A stretch of DNA of 64,000 nt from Bacillus sp. B1-b2 (lineage in GTDB: Bacteria; Bacillota; Bacilli; Bacillales; Cytobacillaceae): the NCBI RefSeq assembly GCF_009183415.1, contig NZ_WEHU01000009.1, positions 62,001 to 126,000 on the forward strand, read 5' to 3'. This document shows positions 50,497-58,897 of this stretch, piece after piece (the first letter of the stretch is position 1; the number at the start of each line of letters is the position of its first letter). Below the pieces are notes generated by a model. The model was not told the DNA's origin and did not search any database. It saw nothing but the letters and a program-made list of their open reading frames with translations. The translations under genes were made by a program, and so were the position numbers.

Positions 50497-51712
50497 AATT
50501 TAGCAATAAATCCATTTTATCAAGAAAATTATAAGACAAATCTACAAAAAGATACTCTTTTGAATTTAATGGATAGGAGTATGTCCTAACCGTTTCACCT
50601 GTTTCAATGTCACTATAAATATCGGATAGTATCCCCTTTTTTTCGTTTCTCATTTTAATAATATTTTCTAAGAAATATGGTCGCCAACTCCAATTTTTAT
50701 TCATATACTCTGGCTGCAGAATCCAACTAGAATCTACCTTATATATATTTGCTGACTTTTGCTGGCCATCTTCATCACAAACATACATTCTAAACGCAAT
50801 ATCCCTTAAATCATCTGTTAAATATTTAAGCAATTCTTCATACGTTGTGTATTTTCGATTTTTTACTAAAAGTTCATTCATTTTCACTTGAAAATCTTCT
50901 GTAATAGTAAATATAGCTGATAGTTTTTTCTTTTCTGCTAAGATAAATTCGTGAAATAAACTTCTTAAGGTTTCTTTTCTACTAGAACGAGAAATAAAGT
51001 CTTCTTCAGGATAGTGTAAATAATACCCTTGGTAATACCTCCCACCATTCTTCCAAGCAAATTTTAATTGATACACCATCTCTATATTCTCAAATAATAA
51101 TGTAGCTCCAATTTTCCTAGCTAGCATCGAAAGAGAAAATAACACATTTTGGTATGTATGTGAAGTAGAAGTAGAGCGTAGTGCAAGAAGATCAATTTTT
51201 AAAATATCTGGCGCTAACTCTCCTATTCGATCTAAGTAACTACTTTCGCTGCCCATTTTATCAATAGCAATCTTAATTCCATATGTACGATAATACGTCA
51301 AGAGATGATCTAAATGATAGTACTGTCCATTATAATTTCTTTCTGAAATCTCAAGCACAATTCTGCTAAGACTTATCCCCTTCTTTTCATACTCTAACAA
51401 TGTTTGTAAGAATACTTCTCCATCATCGTACATTAGTAAATCAGCATCTCTATTAATAAACAGCAAGACATCTTCCTCTAAGGTAAGTGCCTTCTCTAAA
51501 GCCTTTGTAAGAATAACGTGATCAACCTCTTGTTTATACTCTTCAGGTATTTCTCCATCCAAGAAAAATTCTCCAAGACTTTCCATACCATCTTTACCAT
51601 AGTATCTTCCTAGCACCTCATAGCCAATAACTGATTGCTCATCTGCACTAAATATCGCTTGAAAGAAAGGGATGACATGATCTAAATCAGACAAAATATC
51701 TAATGCATCCAT
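50495..51712 (-). CDS. ykuI: EAL-domain c-di-GMP-binding protein YkuI
   Basis: 405 residues. N-terminal EAL domain (GYEVLGR, VLEISERN, IAIDKMGSE, ILKIDLLALR) and the C-terminal PAS-like YkuI_C domain (NWSWRPYFLENIIKMRNEKKG cited in part). The B. subtilis protein binds c-di-GMP with little or no phosphodiesterase activity; the first motif here is EVL rather than EAL, as there. GGGAGG precedes the ATG. Confidence 0.93.
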   Translation of the reverse strand: MDALDILSDLDHVIPFFQAIFSADEQSVIGYEVLGRYYGKDGMESLGEFFLDGEIPEEYKQEVDHVILTKALEKALTLEEDVLLFINRDADLLMYDDGEVFLQTLLEYEKKGISLSRIVLEISERNYNGQYYHLDHLLTYYRTYGIKIAIDKMGSESSYLDRIGELAPDILKIDLLALRSTSTSHTYQNVLFSLSMLARKIGATLLFENIEMVYQLKFAWKNGGRYYQGYYLHYPEEDFISRSSRKETLRSLFHEFILAEKKKLSAIFTITEDFQVKMNELLVKNRKYTTYEELLKYLTDDLRDIAFRMYVCDEDGQQKSANIYKVDSSWILQPEYMNKNWSWRPYFLENIIKMRNEKKGILSDIYSDIETGETVRTYSYPLNSKEYLFVDLSYNFLDKMDLLLN

Positions 51713-51963
51713 ATTTCGGGAGCCTCCCTTCTATAACTCGTAGTCGGACACATCATGTTATATCAACTGATTATTTTATACCAGAATAATCCACATAAAA
51801 TATTTTTAATCATTATACCATATAGTGTTAAACAGAAAGAATGGGTAGAAAAGAGAAATTTTAAGTACACCAATATACAAACATCTCTTGGAAAGATGAT
51901 GGTTATAATCAGCTAGATTTTTCGTCATATTAAAAGTAGGAGTTGGCATAGAAAGAGGAATAT

Positions 51964-52695
51964 ATGTATTTGTTAAAATTACTACTGTTCACTATACCTT
52001 TGCTTCATGTGTTTCAGCCTTTATGGGAGCAAACAGCTTCTAATTCAAAATCACCTAATTATGAAAACCTAACATATGAGGTCACAAAACCTATAAGCAG
52101 TGAACATGTGTTACTCGACGTCCCTCTCATCAATCAGAACCCTGAATTAAAATATGGTTGTGAGGTTACAAGCTTAACCATGGTTTTAAACTATGCAGGT
52201 GTAAAAGTAGATAAACTTGAGCTATATAAAAATATACAAAAAGACACCGATTTATTGGTCAGAAAGAATGGAAACATTATTAAATGGGGAGATCCTTCCG
52301 TAGGTTTTGTAGGAGATATGACAGGAAAGAATCCTGGGTATGCAGTATTTGATAAACCAATGGAGGATTTGGTGAATAGCTATCTACCTGAGAGAGCGGT
52401 GAATCTAACAAATTACTCTTTTGCTGACTTAGAAAAGCATGTAAAAAATGGCTATCCTATTGTAGTTTGGACAACTGGTGATTATAAATTACCTGATAGA
52501 TGGGAAGAATGGGAACATAATGGAAAAATAATTAAAACACCGTTAGATCTTCATGCTGTTGTATTAGTGGGCTTTAATGATCAATTTGTTTTCTTAAATG
52601 ACCCATTATCTGGACGGAAAGATGTAAAAGTAAATAAGCAACGGTTTATTGCTTCTTGGCAAGCACTAAAATCTAGAGCCATAAGCTACAGATAA
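51964..52695 (+). CDS. C39-like (C39_2) exported cysteine peptidase
   Basis: 243 residues. Short hydrophobic N-terminus (MYLLKLLLFTIPLLHVFQPL) as signal or anchor, then a papain-like C39_2 domain: catalytic Cys66 in LKYGCEVTSLTMVL, His197 in LDLHAVVLVGF and Asp214 in FLNDPL. No ABC-transporter is fused, so this is a free exported enzyme, not a bacteriocin exporter. Substrate unknown. AAAGAGGAA precedes the ATG. Confidence 0.85.
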   Translation: MYLLKLLLFTIPLLHVFQPLWEQTASNSKSPNYENLTYEVTKPISSEHVLLDVPLINQNPELKYGCEVTSLTMVLNYAGVKVDKLELYKNIQKDTDLLVRKNGNIIKWGDPSVGFVGDMTGKNPGYAVFDKPMEDLVNSYLPERAVNLTNYSFADLEKHVKNGYPIVVWTTGDYKLPDRWEEWEHNGKIIKTPLDLHAVVLVGFNDQFVFLNDPLSGRKDVKVNKQRFIASWQALKSRAISYR

Positions 52696-52949
52696 AGCTT
52701 ACAGGTACCACTTCAACTAGTGGTGCCTATAAAGTATTACATACTATGCTTCTCTTTATAAAAATATGGCTAAAACTTTTTATACATCTAGTGCTATCCT
52801 TCTTCAAGATGAACCACTCATCAGTAGTAAAAATAGTCATCTGCACCTCGAATAAGGGACTATGATATCTAAAACTACTATCTGCTAGTTTTTCCAAGAT
52901 AAAAATAGTATAATGACAAATATAGCAATGGAGAAAGGAGATTTTAGAT

Positions 52950-53417
52950 TTGAAAAATAACTTTCAAAAGCATCCACCACCTTTAAAACTAACAACAGAA
53001 AACCTCTTACAAGCAATATCCGTTGTCAATAGACATGCAAAGACTGCCACTAACCCTAAATTTTTATACAGGCTAAAGCAGGATAGTTTACACAAGCTAG
53101 TTGCAGAGGGTAAAGCAAAGAAAATTGGACTACACTTCTCCAATAATCCTAAATATAGTCAGCAACAATCCGATTTGTTAATTGAATGCCAAAACTATAC
53201 ATTTCACCTTCCTCCATGTAAAAAAGATTTTGAGGAGTTACCACATTTAGGATCTCTTAATCAAAGTATACGAAATCCGAAATCAACTCTTTCCTTAACT
53301 CAAGCAAAAAAACTCTTATCTCAATATACAGGAGTAAAAGAGTTACCAACAAATAACCCACCACAGCAAAAAAAATACCAAAAACCTGTTTTCAAAAAAC
53401 TCGGTGAAAGTTATTAA
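52950..53417 (+). CDS. ykyB: YkyB family protein
   Basis: 155 residues. YkyB signature TTENLLQAISVVNRHAKTA and LKQDSLHKLVAEGKAKKIGL. Function unknown. TTG start at 52950 with AAAGGAGA upstream. Position next to cheV as in B. subtilis. Convergent with cheV. Confidence 0.9.
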   Translation: MKNNFQKHPPPLKLTTENLLQAISVVNRHAKTATNPKFLYRLKQDSLHKLVAEGKAKKIGLHFSNNPKYSQQQSDLLIECQNYTFHLPPCKKDFEELPHLGSLNQSIRNPKSTLSLTQAKKLLSQYTGVKELPTNNPPQQKKYQKPVFKKLGESY

Positions 53418-53431
53418 TTTCCCTATAGAAA

Positions 53432-53480
53432 AAGCCAATTTTCCTCTATATCACTATTACGATATAGAGAAAATTGGCTT
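53432..53480. terminator. Bidirectional terminator ykyB/cheV
   Basis: About 20-bp stem AAGCCAATTTTCCTCTATAT / ATATAGAGAAAATTGGCTT. Confidence 0.9.
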
Positions 53481-53487
53481 TATTCAT

Positions 53488-54393
53488 TTACAAAATAATT
53501 CTATCAATAATCTGTATAAGCTCATTAATTTCTGGCTTACTTACTTGAGCATTTGCTCCAACCACTTGACCTTTATGTCTTAAATCATCTGTTATTAAAG
53601 AAGAGAAAATAACGATAGGTAGACCAGCTAAGTTACTATCTTCTTTCACTACTCTAGTTAAATGGTGTCCGTCCATTTGTGGCATTTCTATATCTGTAAT
53701 CATTAATTGAACAATATCTTCCAAGTTCTTCCCTGATTCAGCACTATTTTTAAGAAATGTTAAAGCGTCGCGACCATTTTCAAAGAATTCAATCTGATAA
53801 AATCCTGCAGCATTTAATGTGTCTTCTAGTAATTTTCTTAATAGTGGAGAGTCCTCTACTACCATTAATTTTTTATTACTTCTTTCTCTATCACCTAATT
53901 TTTTTACTTGCTGTACATTGATTCCTGATTCTGGATTGATTTCTACCACTATCTTTTCAAAATCTAATAGTAGAATCATTTCACCATTCAACTTTACAAC
54001 ACCAATAATTTGACTATTTGCACCATAATAAGTTTCTGATGGTTTTTCTATATCTTCCCATGAAATACGGTGTATTTGAGTAACATTATGAACATGGAAA
54101 ATGATTTTTGTTTTGTTAAATTCAGAAACAATATATTTGTCTTTTTCAGGTTGATCAGAAGGTGGATATCCTAACACAGTTGCAAGGTTTACAACAGTTA
54201 ACACTTCTCCTCTTAATTCAATAATTCCTTCCACATAGGGATGGGAATGAGGAATGGGAGTAATAGGAGCTGGATTAATGATTTCTTTCACTTTAATAAC
54301 ATTAATTCCAAAGTTATTTCTTCCTACATTAAATTCAACAATTTCTAATTCATTTGTTCCACTCTCTAAAAGAATCCCTTTATCTTTCTTCAT
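53488..54393 (-). CDS. cheV: Chemotaxis coupling protein CheV
   Basis: 301 residues. N-terminal CheW domain (about 12-150; VEGIIELRGEVLTVVNL) and C-terminal receiver domain with phospho-acceptor Asp in LMITDIEMPQMDGHH and conserved Lys in QVSKPE. Couples receptors to CheA and adapts by phosphorylation. No other chemotaxis genes are in the window. Confidence 0.95.
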   Translation of the reverse strand: MKKDKGILLESGTNELEIVEFNVGRNNFGINVIKVKEIINPAPITPIPHSHPYVEGIIELRGEVLTVVNLATVLGYPPSDQPEKDKYIVSEFNKTKIIFHVHNVTQIHRISWEDIEKPSETYYGANSQIIGVVKLNGEMILLLDFEKIVVEINPESGINVQQVKKLGDRERSNKKLMVVEDSPLLRKLLEDTLNAAGFYQIEFFENGRDALTFLKNSAESGKNLEDIVQLMITDIEMPQMDGHHLTRVVKEDSNLAGLPIVIFSSLITDDLRHKGQVVGANAQVSKPEINELIQIIDRIIL

Positions 54394-54533
54394 GTTTTTG
54401 TCCTTTCCTTACAAGCTATTATCAGCTTGTTTAACACAGATTAAAAAACTTACTTTTTATATCGGCAAAAGCTATCTGTTCTTACAGTATTCATCTATAA
54501 TTTCCTAGGAAAAAGTTCCTTTAAACTTATTAT

Positions 54534-55835
54534 TTATTCCTCTTTGATTCTTGCATGAACAATTAGTCCAATTATTGTGAGAATTATAAGGGATCCAAGA
54601 GCCATACGGCTTGCTATATTGCCTAGATCTGCAAATATTAAAGTGATACTTCCATAAAGCAATGGTCCAATAATAGAAGATACTTTTCCTGAGAAAGCAA
54701 ATAATCCAAAAAATTGCCCTCTTTTATCTTCTGGAGTTATCTCAACAATATACGTTCTAGTAGTTACCCACATGCTTCCTAGCGCAATTCCAAATAAACT
54801 ACCTGCAACCCAGAACAATGCTTGACTCCAAGCAATAGTACCTATAATTAAAGCTACTACCATTAAAATTCCGACATATCGAATAGATAGATAAGCTCCT
54901 CGATTCTTTGTGATATAACCAAATACAAATGAACCAATAATACTGGATATAGTCGAAACTAAATAAAGGGAAATAAATTGACCAGTGCTAAATCCTACAA
55001 TCGCTTTAGCATAAACAGACATCATAGCGACCGTTGTTGCAATCGCATCATTTAAGAAGAAGTATGCAATCATAAAGGTAAAAATCTTACGGTATTTCTT
55101 TAACTGTTTAAACGTCTCTATTATTTCTTTATAACCAGAGAGAATAGATTGTTTTTCAACCACTTGTTTTGGTGTATCTTTTATAAAGAAAAATAATGGC
55201 AAGGAGAGTAATAAAAATAAAATTCCTGTTGGAATAAAGGATTGCTGGTATTGTCCATCGTCAATAAAAAGATAGACCGTTAAACCTATCAATGTGCCGA
55301 TATAACCAACTGCCACACCAAAACCAGATATTAGTGGTATTTGTTCCTTATTTCCTAAGTCGGATATCATCGTATCATAAAATACTAAGCTAGAATGATA
55401 AGTAAATTTTGAAAGAACAAAGAAAAGAATAACTAAAGCAAGTGATAACGGAATACCAAATAGCGAGCCACTATCCTCTAAATTAGCCGATAACCCCATA
55501 GCTATTGTGCCAATCACAGTAAGAAGTGTCAGTATGATAATATATTTTTTCTTTTTACCAGTTCTATCCATAATCACTCCAAATAAAGGAGAAAATAGCA
55601 CTAAAAATAAGCTTGCAACACTATTTGCATAAGAAATAAAGGTAGAAGCTATTTGATTTTGTGTTTCGTTTGTTCCCACCACTTCTTGTAAGTATAAGGG
55701 GAAAAATATCGTATTTATATTAGATGAAAATATCGTGTTTGCTGCATCATATAAGGCCCAAGATATAATTGGCAAAGTAAAATACAGAGCTAGCCCCTTT
55801 TTTTCTAATCGTTGCTCCTGTTTTATAGGTTCCAT
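54534..55835 (-). CDS. ykuC: MFS transporter (YkuC-like, UMF1/Atg22-type)
   Basis: 433 residues from the ATG at 55835 (AAAGGCGG 10 bp upstream); an earlier in-frame ATG at 55856 has no SD. Twelve membrane helices. WALYDAANTIFSSNINTIFF and the loop PLFGVIMDRTGKKKKYI (DRxGxxxR-type MFS motif) are visible. Substrate unknown. Confidence 0.87.
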   Translation of the reverse strand: MEPIKQEQRLEKKGLALYFTLPIISWALYDAANTIFSSNINTIFFPLYLQEVVGTNETQNQIASTFISYANSVASLFLVLFSPLFGVIMDRTGKKKKYIIILTLLTVIGTIAMGLSANLEDSGSLFGIPLSLALVILFFVLSKFTYHSSLVFYDTMISDLGNKEQIPLISGFGVAVGYIGTLIGLTVYLFIDDGQYQQSFIPTGILFLLLSLPLFFFIKDTPKQVVEKQSILSGYKEIIETFKQLKKYRKIFTFMIAYFFLNDAIATTVAMMSVYAKAIVGFSTGQFISLYLVSTISSIIGSFVFGYITKNRGAYLSIRYVGILMVVALIIGTIAWSQALFWVAGSLFGIALGSMWVTTRTYIVEITPEDKRGQFFGLFAFSGKVSSIIGPLLYGSITLIFADLGNIASRMALGSLIILTIIGLIVHARIKEE

Positions 55836-56334
55836 TATGTATATTCCGCCTTTCATTGTTTATAAGGTTGTAGTACACCCACCTTTATTTTTTACTAGTT
55901 ATATTTGTTTTCGCAAAGATTAGCATGGAAATACTGTGAGACACAACTTCTTTAGAAAGCCTGATACCCGGATGCCTTTAGAGTGCTTTATAAGCATCCT
56001 GAAAGCAACTCGGAACAAACTTGTTATAAAGCTTGACCGTATAATAATCATCATTACAGCTAATGATTAATAATTGGTAAACATTTCTTCTTCTACTCAT
56101 AATAAATGGAAATTATTAATCAAACAACCTTTTTTATGTAAAGGTTATATGGAATCTAATCTTATTGAAATAGCAGGAAATTACCGAGGCTGAATTAATT
56201 TATGACTATTTCGTGAAAATTGTAACAATCAACTATACGAATTAACTCCTTATGAATAAATTAATCATAAGAGTATGAGGAAATAATTAGGAAAAACAAG
56301 ATACATTTATTATATGTATGAGGAGTGAAACAAA
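55836..56334. other. Non-coding interval ykuC to small ORF
   Basis: No conserved gene. Contains a hairpin GGATGC (about 55972)/GCATCC (about 55995) and AAATACTGTGAGAC near 55930, two changes from a motif near 32190. Both may be remnants of repeat elements. kinA, found in this neighbourhood in B. subtilis, is absent. Confidence 0.35.
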
Positions 56335-56514
56335 TTGAAAGGAACAGCTATTCTTATTCTTTCTGATCTATCCATTAAAGTGATTGAGCATATCGATATT
56401 ACCAATTGGAACAATCTGTCAGATGACAACATTTTTCACCAAAAGCAAGTGTTGAGCGAAGATGAGAAAATATATTTACTAGCAGAAGAAATTGACTGGG
56501 AATATGGTTATTAA
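56335..56514 (+). CDS. 59-residue hypothetical protein
   Basis: TTG start at 56335, with TGAGGAG 9 bp upstream. The protein runs MKGTAILILSDLSIKVIEHI ... DEKIYLLAEEIDWEYGY: a short beta/alpha pattern with an acidic C-terminus. SD, spacing and codon use look genuine. I do not recognise the family. It precedes patA in the same direction, 130 bp apart. Confidence 0.6.
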   Translation: MKGTAILILSDLSIKVIEHIDITNWNNLSDDNIFHQKQVLSEDEKIYLLAEEIDWEYGY

Positions 56515-56646
56515 AGAGAGGAATACTTCTATAAATACGTGAGACAGAGACATGTTCTCTGTTTTTATTTTATGGATAGAATATGTTCAAGAAACACCGT
56601 ATTTGTTATGATAAATAGAAAGAATGAAAGAGATGGGAGAAAGCAT

Positions 56647-57801
56647 ATGGAACATTTAATTAATAAAAAAGTGAAGAATATTGAAATTTCTGGTATACGG
56701 AAATTTTCTAATTTAGTAGCTGGGAAGAAAGATATGTTGTCATTAACAATTGGGCAGCCTGATTTTCCTACTCCTTTACATATAAAAGAAGCAGCAAAGC
56801 ACGCGATAGATGCTAATTTCACTTCTTATACACATAATGCAGGTGATTTAGACTTACGAACAGCTGCTTCTTCTTTTGTTCATAAAAAATACGGATTAAC
56901 CTATCAACCAGAAACAGAAGTAATCGTAACTACTGGAGCAAGCGAAGCAATAGATATCGCTTTTCGCACTATATTAGAAGAAGGTGTCGAGGTTATCCTA
57001 CCAGGTCCTGTTTATCCAGGATATGAGCCTATTATCACCTTAAGTGGTGCGGTTCCTGTATATGCGGATATACGTGAAAATGCATTCCGTTTCACAAAAG
57101 ATATCATAGAAAAGTATGTTACGGACAAAACAAGATGTATCGTTTTACCTTATCCATCTAATCCAACGGGAGTTAGTTTATCCCAACAAGAAATTATGGA
57201 TATAGCTGCATTTCTTGAAGACAAAGAAATTTTTGTTTTAGCAGATGAAATTTATAGTGAATTAATTTATGATCAAGAACATGTTTCCATTGCAAAATAT
57301 TTACGTGAAAAAACGATTGTAATAAATGGATTATCTAAATCTCATAGCATGACAGGATGGCGAATAGGGTTATTATATGCTCCTAAATATCTCAGTGAAC
57401 AAATCCTTAAAGTACATCAATATAATGTTACTTGTGCTTCATCTATCTCACAGAGAGCAGCTTATGAAGCTCTAACGACAGGAATAGATGACGCCATACC
57501 TATGCGAGAAGATTATAAGAAACGTCGAAATTATATTTTTAATCGCTTATCTACGCTTGGCTTAGATGTAGTAATGCCAGATGGTGCTTTCTACTTCTTT
57601 ATTAAAGTGCCAATTCCACACATGAACTCCTTTGAATTTTGCTTAGACTTAGTAGAAAAAGTTAACCTTGCTGTAGTACCAGGGAGTGCTTTTTCACCAT
57701 TAGGAGAAGGATATTTCCGCATCTCTTTTGCTTATTCTATGGAGACATTAGAAGAAGCATGTAATCGACTAGAACTTTATTTAACTACTCCTACTAACTA
57801 G
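56647..57801 (+). CDS. patA: Aminotransferase PatA (acetyl-diaminopimelate aminotransferase)
   Basis: 384 residues from the ATG at 56647 (GGGAGA upstream); reading back to 56539 adds an unconserved 36-residue tail. Class I PLP aminotransferase: LTIGQPDFPTPLHIKEAA, PYPSNPTGVSL, PLP lysine in VINGLSKSHSMTGWRIG. In Bacillus PatA is assigned to the N-acetyl-DAP step between DapH and DapL, both in this window. Confidence 0.92.
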   Translation: MEHLINKKVKNIEISGIRKFSNLVAGKKDMLSLTIGQPDFPTPLHIKEAAKHAIDANFTSYTHNAGDLDLRTAASSFVHKKYGLTYQPETEVIVTTGASEAIDIAFRTILEEGVEVILPGPVYPGYEPIITLSGAVPVYADIRENAFRFTKDIIEKYVTDKTRCIVLPYPSNPTGVSLSQQEIMDIAAFLEDKEIFVLADEIYSELIYDQEHVSIAKYLREKTIVINGLSKSHSMTGWRIGLLYAPKYLSEQILKVHQYNVTCASSISQRAAYEALTTGIDDAIPMREDYKKRRNYIFNRLSTLGLDVVMPDGAFYFFIKVPIPHMNSFEFCLDLVEKVNLAVVPGSAFSPLGEGYFRISFAYSMETLEEACNRLELYLTTPTN

Positions 57802-57825
57802 TCTTTTGTTTTATGATGAGAAAAA

Positions 57826-57869
57826 AAGATCCATTAGGTGGTTTGACTTACAGCCTCCTAATGGATCTT
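57826..57869. terminator. Bidirectional terminator patA/ykwC
   Basis: AAGATCCATTAGG / CCTAATGGATCTT. Confidence 0.85.
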
Positions 57870-57890
57870 AATAGAAATTAGTTACATCTA

Positions 57891-58769
57891 TTACTTATTC
57901 CAGTATTTATATAAAGCCTGTGTACCACTTTCATCTTCCCCTAAAGCAGAAAGACGACTATATAAGCTTTCAGCCAGTGCTAACCCTGGTGTTTCCATCT
58001 TCATTTTCTCTGCCTCTTCTAAAGCGATTCTCATATCTTTAATAAAATGCTTAATGTAAAAGCCTGGATCAAAATCACCCTTGATCATCCTTGGAGCTAA
58101 ATTACTTAGAGAAAAACTTCCTGCTGCTCCAGAGGAAATGCTCTTTAATACTTTTTCTGGATCTAATCCAGCCTTTTCTGCATAAATGATGGCTTCACAT
58201 ACTCCAATCATGTTAGAAGCTATCGCTATTTGGTTACACATTTTCGTATGTTGTCCAGAACCAGCTGGTCCTTGATGAACAATATTCGTTCCTAAGCAAG
58301 AAAGCACAGGATAAATAGCTTCGAAAGCTTCAGAATCCCCACCAATCATAATAGATAACTTAGCATCTCTTGCTCCAATATCTCCACCACTTACAGGAGC
58401 ATCTAATGTATAAATGTTCTTCTTGTTTGCTTCTTTATATATTCTTTTCGCAAGTGTAGGAGTGGAGGTAGTCATATCTACTAAATAACTACCTGCTTTA
58501 GCATGGTTAATAAGTCCATTTTCTCCTAAGTATACTTCTTCTACATCTTTCGGATACCCGATGATTGTAATGATAATTTCTGCTTTTTGCGCTATCTCTG
58601 CTGGACTATCAGCCCATTTAGCACCTTCTTCTAATAATTCTTCTGCTTTACTCTTAGTACGGTTATGTACTATTACTTGGAAACCATCTTTCATTAAGTT
58701 TCTTACCATACTTTTACCCATAACGCCAATACCAATAAATCCAATAATGCTTGTCTTTACAGTTGACAT
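57891..58769 (-). CDS. ykwC: 3-hydroxyisobutyrate dehydrogenase-family oxidoreductase (YkwC)
   Basis: 292 residues from the ATG at 58769 (AAAGGAG upstream). Beta-hydroxyacid dehydrogenase: NAD site GFIGIGVMGKSMVRNLM, substrate motif DAPVSGGDIGARDAKLSIMI, catalytic Lys in GSGQHTKMCNQI. Substrate not certain; YkwC of B. subtilis is likewise uncharacterised. Confidence 0.9.
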   Translation of the reverse strand: MSTVKTSIIGFIGIGVMGKSMVRNLMKDGFQVIVHNRTKSKAEELLEEGAKWADSPAEIAQKAEIIITIIGYPKDVEEVYLGENGLINHAKAGSYLVDMTTSTPTLAKRIYKEANKKNIYTLDAPVSGGDIGARDAKLSIMIGGDSEAFEAIYPVLSCLGTNIVHQGPAGSGQHTKMCNQIAIASNMIGVCEAIIYAEKAGLDPEKVLKSISSGAAGSFSLSNLAPRMIKGDFDPGFYIKHFIKDMRIALEEAEKMKMETPGLALAESLYSRLSALGEDESGTQALYKYWNK

Positions 58770-58833
58770 GGAACCAACTCCTTTTCTATTTATAGTATTA
58801 AACATTTACAAAGAACAGTCTACTAAAAGTAAG

Positions 58834-58890
58834 AAGACTATTAAGATTCTCCTTCTATTTTTTTGTAAGGAAGAATCTTAATAGTCTTTT
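58834..58890 (-). terminator. Terminator of the P-type ATPase gene
   Basis: Perfect 17-bp stem AAGACTATTAAGATTCT / AGAATCTTAATAGTCTT with T-rich sequence following on the minus strand. Confidence 0.85.
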
Positions 58891-58897
58891 TCCATGT

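Noticed and set aside
50323-50589. 88-codon plus-strand ORF downstream of ykuI
   Set aside because: Runs antisense through the ykuI terminator and coding end.
55930-55944. ATACTGTG(A/G)GAC shared with about 32190
   Set aside because: Only about 14 bases match; too short to call a repeat copy without a genome-wide search.
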